A stretch of 6,849 nucleotides of DNA from Bacilli bacterium. GTDB lineage: Bacteria; Bacillota_I; Bacilli_A; RFN20; CAG-631. The stretch covers positions 1 through 6,849 of the forward strand of contig CAAEBM010000032.1 in assembly GCA_900754115.1 (NCBI GenBank). The letters are read 5' to 3'. The notes beneath the pieces were generated by a model. It searched no databases. It saw only the letters and a program-made list of their open reading frames with translations, and was not told the origin of the DNA. Positions 1 through 6,040 of the stretch are shown here, piece after piece; position 1 is the first letter of the stretch, and the number at the start of each line of letters is the position of its first letter. The translations under genes and the position numbers were made by a program.

Positions 1-87
1 AGTGCAACAATCAATGGTTCAGGACAATTAGTATTTGAAGTAGAACAAGATTATGAACCTTATACTTGGACTTTTGCTAAACAATAA
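1..87 (+). CDS. C-terminal end of an unidentified protein (5' partial)
   Basis: Frame 1 is open from the window edge to a TAA at 85-87 and gives 28 residues ending in EPYTWTFAKQ. The stretch alternates polar and hydrophobic residues (GQLVFEVEQ), as a beta-rich C-terminus would. It is followed directly by a strong hairpin terminator, which supports it being the real 3' end of a gene. The fragment is too short to assign to a family; the rest lies upstream of the window. Confidence 0.6.
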   Translation, partial: SATINGSGQLVFEVEQDYEPYTWTFAKQ

Positions 88-113
88 GGGAGATAGTTAA
101 TCTCCCTTTTTTT
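86..113 (+). terminator. Rho-independent terminator after the partial gene
   Basis: A 7-bp stem GGGAGAT/ATCTCCC (88-94 with 100-106) has a five-base loop (AGTTA) and is followed by seven T residues (107-113). The stem can extend by two A-T pairs into the stop codon. It separates the upstream gene from mgsA. Confidence 0.9.
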
Positions 114-140
114 GATTAAATTTTTCTAATTGGTATCTTT

Positions 141-169
141 TTGCTTTCTTAAGCATATTATGGTAAAAT
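141..169 (+). promoter_or_regulatory. Promoter of mgsA with extended -10
   Basis: A -35-like TTGCTT (141-146) lies 17 bases from a -10 TAAAAT (164-169). The -10 is preceded by TGG (161-163), which gives an extended -10 (TGn) element. The expected start of transcription is near 176, so the leader would be very short, with the ribosome binding site AAAGGAGGG at 176-184 almost at the RNA 5' end. Confidence 0.65.
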
Positions 170-189
170 AACAATAAAGGAGGGATAGA

Positions 190-597
190 ATGAAAATAGC
201 TTTAATTGCTCACGATAAAAAGAAAGAAGATATGATTCATATTGCTAATCTTTTTAAAAATACGTTGAAACATCATGAAATTTATGCGACAGGAACAACC
301 GGCTCTTTAGTGATAAAACATACTGGTTTACCCATTACATGTTTAAAAAGCGGTCCATTAGGTGGAGATCAACAAATTGGTTCAATGATTGCTGATAGTC
401 AACTTGATTTGGTCATTTTTTTAAGAGATCCTTTGACAAGTCAACCTCATGAACCAGATGTCAGTGCTTTACTTCGTCTATGCGATGTGACCAATACCCC
501 TTTAGCTACTAATATTGCTAGTGCTGAAATTATGTTGACTGCATTGAGTAGAAAAGAGATTAAATGTAAAAAAATCAGTAAAAAAGATCGAGAATAA
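190..597 (+). CDS. mgsA: Methylglyoxal synthase
   Basis: This 135-residue protein matches the size and motifs of methylglyoxal synthase, the cytoplasmic enzyme that converts dihydroxyacetone phosphate to methylglyoxal and phosphate, a bypass of lower glycolysis that relieves sugar-phosphate stress. Visible family landmarks are the N-terminal strand MKIALIAHDKKK (His8, Lys12), the phosphate-binding ATGTTG loop (residues 33-38), the signature SGPLGGDQQIG (54-64) carrying the catalytic Asp60, and DPLTSQPHEPDV (80-91) with His87 and Asp90. The C-terminal NIASAE (108-113) is also typical. ATG at 190 is preceded by a near-perfect AAAGGAGGG (176-184). The gene has its own promoter and terminator, so it looks monocistronic. 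Nothing in the active site is missing. The C-terminal tail is Lys-rich. Confidence 0.95.
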   Translation: MKIALIAHDKKKEDMIHIANLFKNTLKHHEIYATGTTGSLVIKHTGLPITCLKSGPLGGDQQIGSMIADSQLDLVIFLRDPLTSQPHEPDVSALLRLCDVTNTPLATNIASAEIMLTALSRKEIKCKKISKKDRE

Positions 598-609
598 TCG
601 TTTGTCATT

Positions 610-637
610 AAAAAGGTGAGAGCTCATCTTTTTTTTT
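610..637 (+). terminator. Rho-independent terminator after mgsA
   Basis: The stem AAAAAGGTGA (610-619) pairs with TCATCTTTTT (624-633), with one G-T wobble and the loop GAGC (620-623), and is followed by more T residues to 637. It starts 12 bases after the mgsA stop. Confidence 0.85.
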
Positions 638-644
638 ATTTAAA

Positions 645-673
645 TTGAACCTTTTTTGACTTTTTTGTATACT
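645..673 (+). promoter_or_regulatory. Probable promoter of the MBL-fold lipoprotein gene
   Basis: TTGAAC (645-650) and TATACT (668-673) are separated by 17 bases. A TATAAT at 673-678 overlaps the -10 but is badly spaced from either -35 candidate (TTGAAC, or TTGACT at 656-661). The region clearly holds a promoter between the mgsA terminator and the next gene; the exact -10 choice is uncertain. Confidence 0.5.
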
Positions 674-685
674 ATAATTGAAGAT

Positions 686-694
686 AAAGGAGTG
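686..694 (+). promoter_or_regulatory. Ribosome binding site that fixes the start at 701
   Basis: AAAGGAGTG lies 6 bases before ATG 701. The frame stays open upstream to a TTG at 656, but that codon sits inside the promoter and would put 15 non-signal residues before the lipoprotein signal peptide. ATG 701 is therefore the start. Confidence 0.85.
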
Positions 695-700
695 AATCAT

Positions 701-1933
701 ATGAAAAAAATACAAACGTTTTTAAGTATAATGGGTGTCTTATTTCTGACATCTTCTTGTGATTTTTTAACAAAACCGTCTCATTCTTCCTCCTTATCTG
801 ATTCGTCTAGTTCTTCTTCAGTTGTGGGAAGTGACGATTTTATTTATCCTTATATTGAAGAAGAATTGACCATTCATTATTTAGATTTAAACGTTTCAGG
901 AGATTGCATCCTCATTGATTATGGCAATTATGAAATTTTAATCGATGCTGGTGGAAATAAATCGGCAGGAACAAATATTATTGTTCCCTATTTAAAACAA
1001 TATGTAGAAGATAATTGTATCGAATTGATGATTGCTACTCATGGTCATGAAGATCATATCGCTGGCTTTGTTGGGTTATCTAATCAAGCAAGTGTTTTAA
1101 AGGATTTTAATTTTGGAACCATTGTCGATTTAGGAACTGGATATGAAAATTTAAATTCAAGTAATGAATTGACTGCTTTACAAAAGCAATATAATGAATT
1201 GCGAGATGAAAAAATAGCAAAAGGAACGACTTATTATACGATTCGTGATCTTTTTAACGAAAATAAAACGGTTTGGTCCATTGCTCCCTCTTTCACTTTT
1301 ACTTTTTTAGAAACTGCTTTTTACACGATTCCTTTTACAAAATATACTCAAAATTTAAATAACTATTCGATTGCTACCCTTTTAACTTATCAAGAAACGT
1401 CCTTTTTATTCACAGGAGATTTAGAAAAAGAAGGAGAAGAATCTCTTTTATCTTACAATGATTTACCTAAAATTAATGTTTTTAAAGCAGGGCATCATGG
1501 TTCTAATACAGCTAGTCAAAGTCAATTATTAGAAGTCATTGACCCTGATATTGTCATATTTACTGCCGATTCTGCAAAAGAATCTACTTATAATTTTCCT
1601 CATCCAGAAACAATAAAGCGACTTATTCCCTACACAACCGAATTTTATACCTCTTATTTTAATGGTCATATCCAAGTTCAATTAAAACAAAATCAAAACA
1701 AAATAACGGTTGAAACGAGTGAAAAAGAAGAAATTTTTTCTTATGAAGCATATCTTAATTGCTATCCTACCATTGAAGCCATCGCAAGTATTGGTTCAAA
1801 AATCACGACAGATTCCCTTTCTAAAATTGAAACTGCTGAATCTCTTTTTAATTCCTTAACAGAGATTGAAAAACAATATGTTTATAATGCTGCAACTTTA
1901 ATTGAAGCACGAGAAAAATACAATCAATTATAA
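701..1933 (+). CDS. Secreted lipoprotein with ComEC-type metallo-beta-lactamase domain
   Basis: The 410-residue product starts with a signal peptide (MKKIQTFLSIMGVLFLTSSC) with Cys20 as the likely lipidated residue, then a Ser-rich linker (27-46). From about residue 56 there is a metallo-beta-lactamase fold of the ComEC/Rec2 C-terminal type: YLDL...GDCILI, LIDAGG, the metal motif HGHEDH (114-119: His114, His116, Asp118, His119), FTGD (Asp240), AGHHGS (His265, His266) and a late HPE (His301). The metal ligands look complete, so a hydrolase acting outside the membrane, possibly on nucleic acid or a phosphoester, is plausible; the substrate is not determinable. Unlike ComEC, there are no membrane helices for DNA transport. 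Residues 355-410 form a small helical domain (AIASIG...LTEIEKQYVYN...LIEAREKY) like those appended to many Firmicute surface proteins. The start was chosen from the ribosome binding site and signal peptide. Confidence 0.85.
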   Translation: MKKIQTFLSIMGVLFLTSSCDFLTKPSHSSSLSDSSSSSSVVGSDDFIYPYIEEELTIHYLDLNVSGDCILIDYGNYEILIDAGGNKSAGTNIIVPYLKQYVEDNCIELMIATHGHEDHIAGFVGLSNQASVLKDFNFGTIVDLGTGYENLNSSNELTALQKQYNELRDEKIAKGTTYYTIRDLFNENKTVWSIAPSFTFTFLETAFYTIPFTKYTQNLNNYSIATLLTYQETSFLFTGDLEKEGEESLLSYNDLPKINVFKAGHHGSNTASQSQLLEVIDPDIVIFTADSAKESTYNFPHPETIKRLIPYTTEFYTSYFNGHIQVQLKQNQNKITVETSEKEEIFSYEAYLNCYPTIEAIASIGSKITTDSLSKIETAESLFNSLTEIEKQYVYNAATLIEAREKYNQL

Positions 1934-1946
1934 AAAAGATTGTTTT
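1920..1946 (+). terminator. Weak hairpin at the end of the MBL-fold gene
   Basis: ACAATC (1920-1925) can pair with GATTGT (1938-1943) across a 12-base A-rich loop that contains the stop codon, followed by T residues. The stem is only six A+T-rich pairs, so termination would be inefficient. Its 3' arm overlaps the -35 of the next promoter. Confidence 0.35.
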
Positions 1947-1968
1947 TTAAATTAATTTTATTTATAAT
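1940..1968 (+). promoter_or_regulatory. Promoter of the four-helix membrane protein gene
   Basis: TTGTTT (1940-1945), 17 bases, then a perfect TATAAT (1963-1968). The predicted transcription start near 1975 leaves a short leader before the ribosome binding site at 1983-1988. Confidence 0.6.
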
Positions 1969-1998
1969 AAGAAAAAATAAAAGAGGAGTTGAAGAAAA

Positions 1999-2481
1999 GT
2001 GAAAAAAATCGGGGTTTGGATAACGGGAGTTACTTTGTCCATTCTCATTTTGATTTGTATGGCTTTTCCTGCAATGAGCAGTGGGAATCAACGTGTTCTC
2101 ATGGCAAAATTTTTTAAAGAGCCATCCGCTGTTAATTTTGGACAATCTATGGCTACGTATCATAATTTAATTCGGTTATCCCAATCTTTTTTAATTATTG
2201 CTACGATTTTATTTGTTTTAATTGGTATTGTCGCAATTTTGCAACATTTCCAACAATTAAAAACGAAATTGCCTCTTAATCTTTTATCTAAAATTGTTAG
2301 TACAATCATGTTGTTGAGTGCTATCATGTCTTTAGTAAGTTGTTTGCTATATATCCAAAATATTTCAACTCATTTAACATTAGGCTTATCTTCAATTCTT
2401 GCTGTTGCATTTGCACTGGTTAATTGTGGTTTTCAATGGTTTGGTTTGAAAAAAAATGAGACCATTTCTTTAAAGCAATAA
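1999..2481 (+). CDS. Hypothetical four-helix membrane protein (GTG start)
   Basis: This 160-residue protein is not recognised. It has four hydrophobic segments, at about residues 5-26, 62-82, 98-119 and 126-148. A roughly 35-residue loop follows helix 1 (SSGNQRVLMAKFFKEPSA...). Short basic stretches (KTK at 88-90, KK at 151-152) suggest both termini are inside. The layout resembles small uncharacterised integral membrane proteins of Firmicutes; no catalytic or transport motif is visible. GTG at 1999 is chosen because GAGGAG (1983-1988) lies 10 bases upstream and helix 1 begins right after the start; no in-frame ATG precedes helix 1. The gene has its own promoter and terminator, so it appears to be a single-gene unit. 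Confidence 0.75.
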   Translation: MKKIGVWITGVTLSILILICMAFPAMSSGNQRVLMAKFFKEPSAVNFGQSMATYHNLIRLSQSFLIIATILFVLIGIVAILQHFQQLKTKLPLNLLSKIVSTIMLLSAIMSLVSCLLYIQNISTHLTLGLSSILAVAFALVNCGFQWFGLKKNETISLKQ

Positions 2482-2508
2482 CATCCAAAAAATGTTTTTG
2501 CTTTTTTT
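2472..2508 (+). terminator. Rho-independent terminator overlapping the membrane protein stop codon
   Basis: The outer stem AAGCAA/TTGCTT (2473-2478 with 2498-2503) and inner stem AACAT/ATGTT (2480-2484 with 2492-2496) flank a single T-T mismatch, with an A-rich loop between. A T run reaches 2508. The TAA stop (2479-2481) lies within the 5' arm, so translation reaches into the hairpin. Confidence 0.8.
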
Positions 2509-2509
2509 A

Positions 2510-2537
2510 TTGACAAATCATAAAAATGGCATATGAT
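2510..2537 (+). promoter_or_regulatory. Strong promoter of the ureohydrolase/SpeD-like operon
   Basis: A consensus TTGACA (2510-2515) is followed after 16 bases by TATGAT (2532-2537). The -35 begins two bases after the upstream terminator T run. The only promoter seen for the two-gene operon is this one, so both genes are probably co-transcribed from it. Confidence 0.75.
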
Positions 2538-2550
2538 ATCTATTGTAATA

Positions 2551-2558
2551 AAGGGGAG
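2551..2558 (+). promoter_or_regulatory. Ribosome binding site that fixes the start at 2565
   Basis: AAGGGGAG lies 6 bases before ATG 2565. An in-frame ATG at 2526 falls between the -35 and -10 hexamers of the operon promoter and has no ribosome binding site, so it cannot be the start for transcripts from this promoter. Confidence 0.85.
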
Positions 2559-2564
2559 ATTGTT

Positions 2565-3458
2565 ATGGAAAACAACCCATTTCGAGGATGTACAGTAACA
2601 GATATTCATCATGCCCATGTTTTACTTACAGGGATTCCTTATGATGAAGGATGCTCTTGTGGAAGTGGAGCGAGATTAGCACCACAAACCATGCGTGAAT
2701 TATCATCCTTTTTACCGCCATTATCAAAAGATGGAATGCTTTTAAATTCAATTCAATTATATGACACAGGCGATATAAAAAAGCAAGATTCTTCTTACTT
2801 TGAACACATTGAAAAAGAAAGTTTAAAGCGTTTTTTAACCAACAAATTTCCAATCTTTTTGGGTGGTGATCATTCAATTACTATCCCTTTACAACGTTCT
2901 TTTTATCAATATTGTCAAAATATAAAAAAAATTCCTGTGATTATTCATTTAGATGCACACCCAGATATTTGTGATGAATATGATCAATCCAAGTATTCTC
3001 ATGCTTGTACTAATTTTAGAAGTTTAGAATATGGGTATCTTCCTGAGCACCTTCATTTAATTGGGGTTCGTGGATTTGAATTACAAGAAGTGCAATATTT
3101 AAACCAACATCCTGAAATTCATGTCTATACGGCAACAAAGATTTTAAAAGAAGGAATTCAACCTATTATTGAACAATTAAAAGCGATGTATGATGATCGT
3201 TATGCCATCTATTTATCTTATGATATTGATATCAATGACCCTGCTTATGCGGTTGGAACAGGAACTCCTGAAGCGTTTGGACTTCCATCTATCATGGTTT
3301 TAGAACTAATTATAGAATTATTTAAAAATTTACCAATTGCAGCTTTTGATATAGTGGAAGTATCCCCATCACTTGATTGCAACAATATGACTTCATGGTT
3401 GGCATTAAAAACTTTATATGAAGTTTTTGCTGTTTTAATACAAAAATATCATTGGTAG
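2565..3458 (+). CDS. speB: Agmatinase-type ureohydrolase (arginase/agmatinase family)
   Basis: The 297-residue protein has every metal-binding landmark of the binuclear manganese ureohydrolases: GGDHS (His103), DAHPD (Asp130, His132, Asp134), SHACT (His146) and SYDIDINDP (Asp220, Asp222), with EVSP (Glu265) near the end. Length is normal for agmatinase (about 290-310). The segment GTGTPE after the last metal motif favours agmatinase (agmatine to putrescine plus urea) over arginase, but the usual GG-L-[ST] that follows is replaced by AFGLPS, so substrate choice may differ. The enzyme has no signal peptide and should be cytoplasmic. It is the first gene of an operon; the AGGAGG for the next gene overlaps its TAG stop, implying coupled translation. 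That partner is a SpeD-family protein, which fits a polyamine role. Arginase, guanidinobutyrase or formimidoylglutamase activity cannot be excluded from sequence alone. Confidence 0.85.
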   Translation: MENNPFRGCTVTDIHHAHVLLTGIPYDEGCSCGSGARLAPQTMRELSSFLPPLSKDGMLLNSIQLYDTGDIKKQDSSYFEHIEKESLKRFLTNKFPIFLGGDHSITIPLQRSFYQYCQNIKKIPVIIHLDAHPDICDEYDQSKYSHACTNFRSLEYGYLPEHLHLIGVRGFELQEVQYLNQHPEIHVYTATKILKEGIQPIIEQLKAMYDDRYAIYLSYDIDINDPAYAVGTGTPEAFGLPSIMVLELIIELFKNLPIAAFDIVEVSPSLDCNNMTSWLALKTLYEVFAVLIQKYHW

Positions 3459-3469
3459 GAGGCTTTTGA

Positions 3470-4276
3470 ATGAAACACGTAATGTTAGACTGTTATGGTG
3501 CAAATGCTCGACAATTAGACGATATGAAATTGATTAATGAAGTATTAAATCAATTAGTTTATCAATTAAAAATTCGTCCGATTGAACCACCACAATTATT
3601 ACCCTATTATTATGGCAGTGTAAAAGAAGATATAGGGGTTAGTGCTCGATTATTACTTGAAGGTGGACATGTCACCATTCATACATTTCCTATACGGGAA
3701 TGTTATTTTGTAGATATTTTTTATGCCCAAGATTTTGATGAAAATAAAGCCTATCAATTCTTTTTAGATGAACTGATTTTTAATCCAACTATTTCTAATT
3801 TTGAGGTTAGAAATCGGGATGTAAATACTTTTCATATGGTGGAATACCAAGCTAGTCAAGACTTTGGCCCCCATATTTTAATTGATATGAGAGCTAAAAA
3901 AGAACCCAGTATGGAAACATTTTTTGATTTTTTAGAAAATTTAGTAACAAAAATCAATATGGATCCTATTACTCGTGCAGCCGTGTTAAAAAGTACTCCG
4001 ACAGCTGCAAAATATCTTTCTGCTATGATTATTATTGCCCAAAGTCATATCGCTTTGCATTATGATTATCAAACGCATAAAATTTATGCTGATATATTTT
4101 CTTGTGCTCCTTTTGATTACACCTCTATCGGTGATGAATTTGAAGACTTGGGAACCATTATTTCTAATGAATTAGTCGTTCGAGGAAGTAAGCACATTGA
4201 AAAAATTAAAAATTTAAGTCAAGATGAAACTTTACAAAGTCAAATTTATTGGCAAAAAGTGATTGCTAAAAAGTAG
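3470..4276 (+). CDS. Tandem-fused SpeD-family (AdoMet decarboxylase-like) pyruvoyl protein, possible arginine decarboxylase
   Basis: The 268-residue protein is about twice the usual bacterial SpeD length (about 120-140) and reads as two SpeD domains, roughly 1-125 and 130-250. Each begins alike (KHVMLDCYGA at 2-11; PHILIDMRAK at 134-143). Numbering against classical SpeD, domain 1 keeps Ser58 (=Ser55) and His71 (=His68), but the pyruvoyl-forming Ser63 is Gly66 and Cys83 is Ala86. Domain 2 keeps all four: Ser184, Ser192, His197 and Cys212, at exact family spacing. Self-cleavage is thus predicted between Gln191 and Ser192. The HTWPE of AdoMet-specific enzymes is HTFPI in domain 1 and HYDYQ in domain 2, so AdoMet may not be the substrate. 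The gene follows an agmatinase-type gene by 11 bases, with AGGAGG at 3457-3462. SpeD homologues acting as arginine or ornithine decarboxylases are known; arginine to agmatine is the inference here. A regulatory, non-enzymatic role is the alternative. Confidence 0.8.
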   Translation: MKHVMLDCYGANARQLDDMKLINEVLNQLVYQLKIRPIEPPQLLPYYYGSVKEDIGVSARLLLEGGHVTIHTFPIRECYFVDIFYAQDFDENKAYQFFLDELIFNPTISNFEVRNRDVNTFHMVEYQASQDFGPHILIDMRAKKEPSMETFFDFLENLVTKINMDPITRAAVLKSTPTAAKYLSAMIIIAQSHIALHYDYQTHKIYADIFSCAPFDYTSIGDEFEDLGTIISNELVVRGSKHIEKIKNLSQDETLQSQIYWQKVIAKK

Positions 4277-4292
4277 AATAAAAAAATAATCA

Positions 4293-4321
4293 TTGACTGA
4301 ATAGTTCTTTTATGATACCAT
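4293..4321 (+). promoter_or_regulatory. Promoter of the 520-residue lipoprotein gene
   Basis: TTGACT (4293-4298), 17 bases, then TACCAT (4316-4321) preceded by TGA (4313-4315), which gives an extended -10. A TATTAT at 4321-4326 is a second, worse-spaced candidate. No convincing hairpin terminator lies between the preceding stop (4276) and this promoter, so some read-through from the polyamine operon is possible. Confidence 0.55.
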
Positions 4322-4358
4322 ATTATATAAACTTGAAAAAGAAAAGGGGAGAATAAAT

Positions 4359-5921
4359 ATGAAAAGCAAAGTTTTCTTATTTGCTACTTTAGCTGCTATT
4401 GTTTTACCTTTCACTGTTGGCTGTAACAAGAAAGAAAAAGTTACTACAATGGAAAAAAGTGAAGCAGTAACCATTATTGATGGTCTTGAAGATATGGCAG
4501 ATAAGATTAAAAACGTGACCAGTAGCCAATATCAATTTATTTATGATGATTTATATGGTGAAGTGGAATATGAATACACAATGAATAAAAAGATTTATGA
4601 AAATCGTGTGGCTATTGCTTCAGGAACCGGAAAATACATCGATTTAGTCCAAGAAATGGAATGGGGAGTTATTGAACAAACCTTTAGAAAAACTAGTCGT
4701 GCATATTTGATTCATGATGAAACTGAAAGTGGAAGTGCATCTTTATCATATAAAATGACTAGAGAAGGATCAAAAATCAATGAACTTTTATATTCTGGTG
4801 TAGATAAAACTGTTATCACTGATTTACAAGATTTGATTGAATCAGATACAGAAGATTTTGATTTAACCAAACAAGGAAATAAACGTACGATTGTTTATAA
4901 TGCTGAAACCGAAAGTACGGATAGCAGTGTTATAACAATTAATGTAAAAATTGTTTGTGAATATGCAAATGAAGAGTATACATTAAAATCTTATGATTAT
5001 TTGCAATCTCTTACAAATGATAAGGGAGATTTAATGTTAAAGATTGATAACAAATACACTTATACAACAACTTCAAATGGAAACTTCACAGCAACAGATA
5101 CGTTGTTAGATGAAGCAGATTATGTTGAATGGTATCCAGATTTAGATGTTGAACCTGTTGGTGTAGAAGGCAATGTCAGTGATAGTGAATTAAGAACAAT
5201 TGTTAGCAATACATTAAATGCAACAATTTTAGCCACTTCTTCTCAAAACAATGAAGTCATCAAATACAATGCTGGTTCTAATGCAGGTATGATTATTGAA
5301 GTAGATTACTCTTTAAAACATTATACAGGTGAAGCTTATGGCACTGGTATCTTATATGGTGAAGGTTATGAATCTGTTTATACAGAAAACACAGCTGAAT
5401 CTGAAAGAGTTAAAATTGAGTTCGTAACTCAAAGTGGTATTACAGAAAAAGATGGTTCTTCTTATTCATATGATATTAGAGATTACAAAGAAGCTGAATA
5501 TGATGAATATGATTATGTCACTTATTCTACATCTGCAGTTTCTGCTGATTCCCCAGTAGACTTAAGAGATGGTATTGCTTACTATTACTTAACTGGTAAT
5601 AATTCTGTTATTGGAAAGAATTATATCAACGTTGATTATGCTGCAGTTAAAGATGCAGATACAGGACATGTCACTTTATACATGAATCTTGCATTCAGCC
5701 AAGATGAAGATTACCCAGCAGTTAGACAACATTTCGTCATTGAATATGATGAAAGTAATCGTCCAGTCATGATTCAATACAAAGAAATAGCTTATACAGA
5801 AACTAATATTCAAACGGATACTCCTTACTATGAATATGTACAAACTACAAGATATGCATATGATGAAGAATTTGATCCAATTGAATTATTGAATCCTGCT
5901 GATTATCCTGAATCTGAATAG
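4359..5921 (+). CDS. Acidic lipoprotein of unknown function
   Basis: The 520-residue product opens with a textbook lipoprotein signal (MKSKVFLFATLAAIVLPFTVGC): lipobox TVGC, lipidated Cys22, then a Lys-rich segment. It should be anchored to the outer face of the membrane. The mature part is rich in Tyr, Asp, Glu, Thr and Ser, with alternating patterns suggesting extended beta structure and few predicted helices apart from about 35-52 and 250-270. It may be two similar halves, since both end in a Tyr/Thr-rich strand followed by an Asp-Tyr-containing segment (DEADYVEWYPD near 240; NPADYPE at the C-terminus), as in LolA/LppX-like lipid-binding folds; this is only a shape impression. No enzymatic motif, metal site or LPXTG is seen. 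ATG 4359 has AAAAGGGGAG (4342-4351) seven bases upstream. The gene stands alone between its own promoter and a strong terminator. Confidence 0.85.
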   Translation: MKSKVFLFATLAAIVLPFTVGCNKKEKVTTMEKSEAVTIIDGLEDMADKIKNVTSSQYQFIYDDLYGEVEYEYTMNKKIYENRVAIASGTGKYIDLVQEMEWGVIEQTFRKTSRAYLIHDETESGSASLSYKMTREGSKINELLYSGVDKTVITDLQDLIESDTEDFDLTKQGNKRTIVYNAETESTDSSVITINVKIVCEYANEEYTLKSYDYLQSLTNDKGDLMLKIDNKYTYTTTSNGNFTATDTLLDEADYVEWYPDLDVEPVGVEGNVSDSELRTIVSNTLNATILATSSQNNEVIKYNAGSNAGMIIEVDYSLKHYTGEAYGTGILYGEGYESVYTENTAESERVKIEFVTQSGITEKDGSSYSYDIRDYKEAEYDEYDYVTYSTSAVSADSPVDLRDGIAYYYLTGNNSVIGKNYINVDYAAVKDADTGHVTLYMNLAFSQDEDYPAVRQHFVIEYDESNRPVMIQYKEIAYTETNIQTDTPYYEYVQTTRYAYDEEFDPIELLNPADYPESE

Positions 5922-5928
5922 TAAAACT

Positions 5929-5962
5929 AAAATAGTTCTTCAAACGAAGAACTATTTTTTTT
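5929..5962 (+). terminator. Strong Rho-independent terminator after the lipoprotein gene
   Basis: A perfect 13-bp stem (5929-5941 with 5946-5958; core ATAGTTCTTC/GAAGAACTAT) with the tetraloop AAAC is followed by a T tract to 5962. It begins eight bases after the stop codon. Confidence 0.95.
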
Positions 5963-5970
5963 GACAAAAT

Positions 5971-5999
5971 TTGCAATTTAAAAGATAAATGTATATAAT
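5971..5999 (+). promoter_or_regulatory. Promoter of the last operon
   Basis: TTGCAA (5971-5976), 17 bases, then a perfect TATAAT (5994-5999). A consensus TTGACA (5961-5966) overlapping the end of the terminator lies 17 bases from a poor GATAAA (5984-5989) and could serve as an alternative or overlapping promoter. The leader from about 6006 is almost pure purine, with a run of 25 purines at 6017-6041 that includes the ribosome binding site AAAGGAG (6027-6033). Confidence 0.65.
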
Positions 6000-6040
6000 T
6001 TGAATGGAAAAAAGACAAAAGAAAAGAAAGGAGAAGAAAA

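Noticed and set aside
656..700. N-terminal extension of the MBL-fold lipoprotein from TTG 656
   Set aside because: The codons overlap the promoter, have no ribosome binding site, and would bury the signal peptide; ATG 701 has AAAGGAGTG at the right distance.
1924..2163. Minus-strand reading frame of 79 codons over the membrane protein gene
   Set aside because: It lies antisense to a better-supported gene, has no good ribosome binding site and gives a low-complexity product with no recognisable features.
2526..2564. N-terminal extension of the ureohydrolase from ATG 2526
   Set aside because: This ATG sits between the -35 and -10 elements of the operon promoter and lacks a ribosome binding site; ATG 2565 has AAGGGGAG just upstream.
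2433..2877. Two minus-strand reading frames across the terminator and the ureohydrolase gene
   Set aside because: They run antisense through a conserved enzyme and a terminator, and their products look like translated noise.
3470..4276. Annotation as an ordinary AdoMet decarboxylase (speD)
   Set aside because: The protein is a double-length fusion, the first half lacks the pyruvoyl Ser and the Cys, and the AdoMet-associated Trp-Pro-Glu segment is absent from both halves.
4277..4320. Possible terminator after the SpeD-like gene (ATCAT at 4288-4292 with ATGAT at 4312-4316)
   Set aside because: Only five A+T-rich pairs with a 19-base loop and no T tract follow; it does not qualify as an intrinsic terminator.
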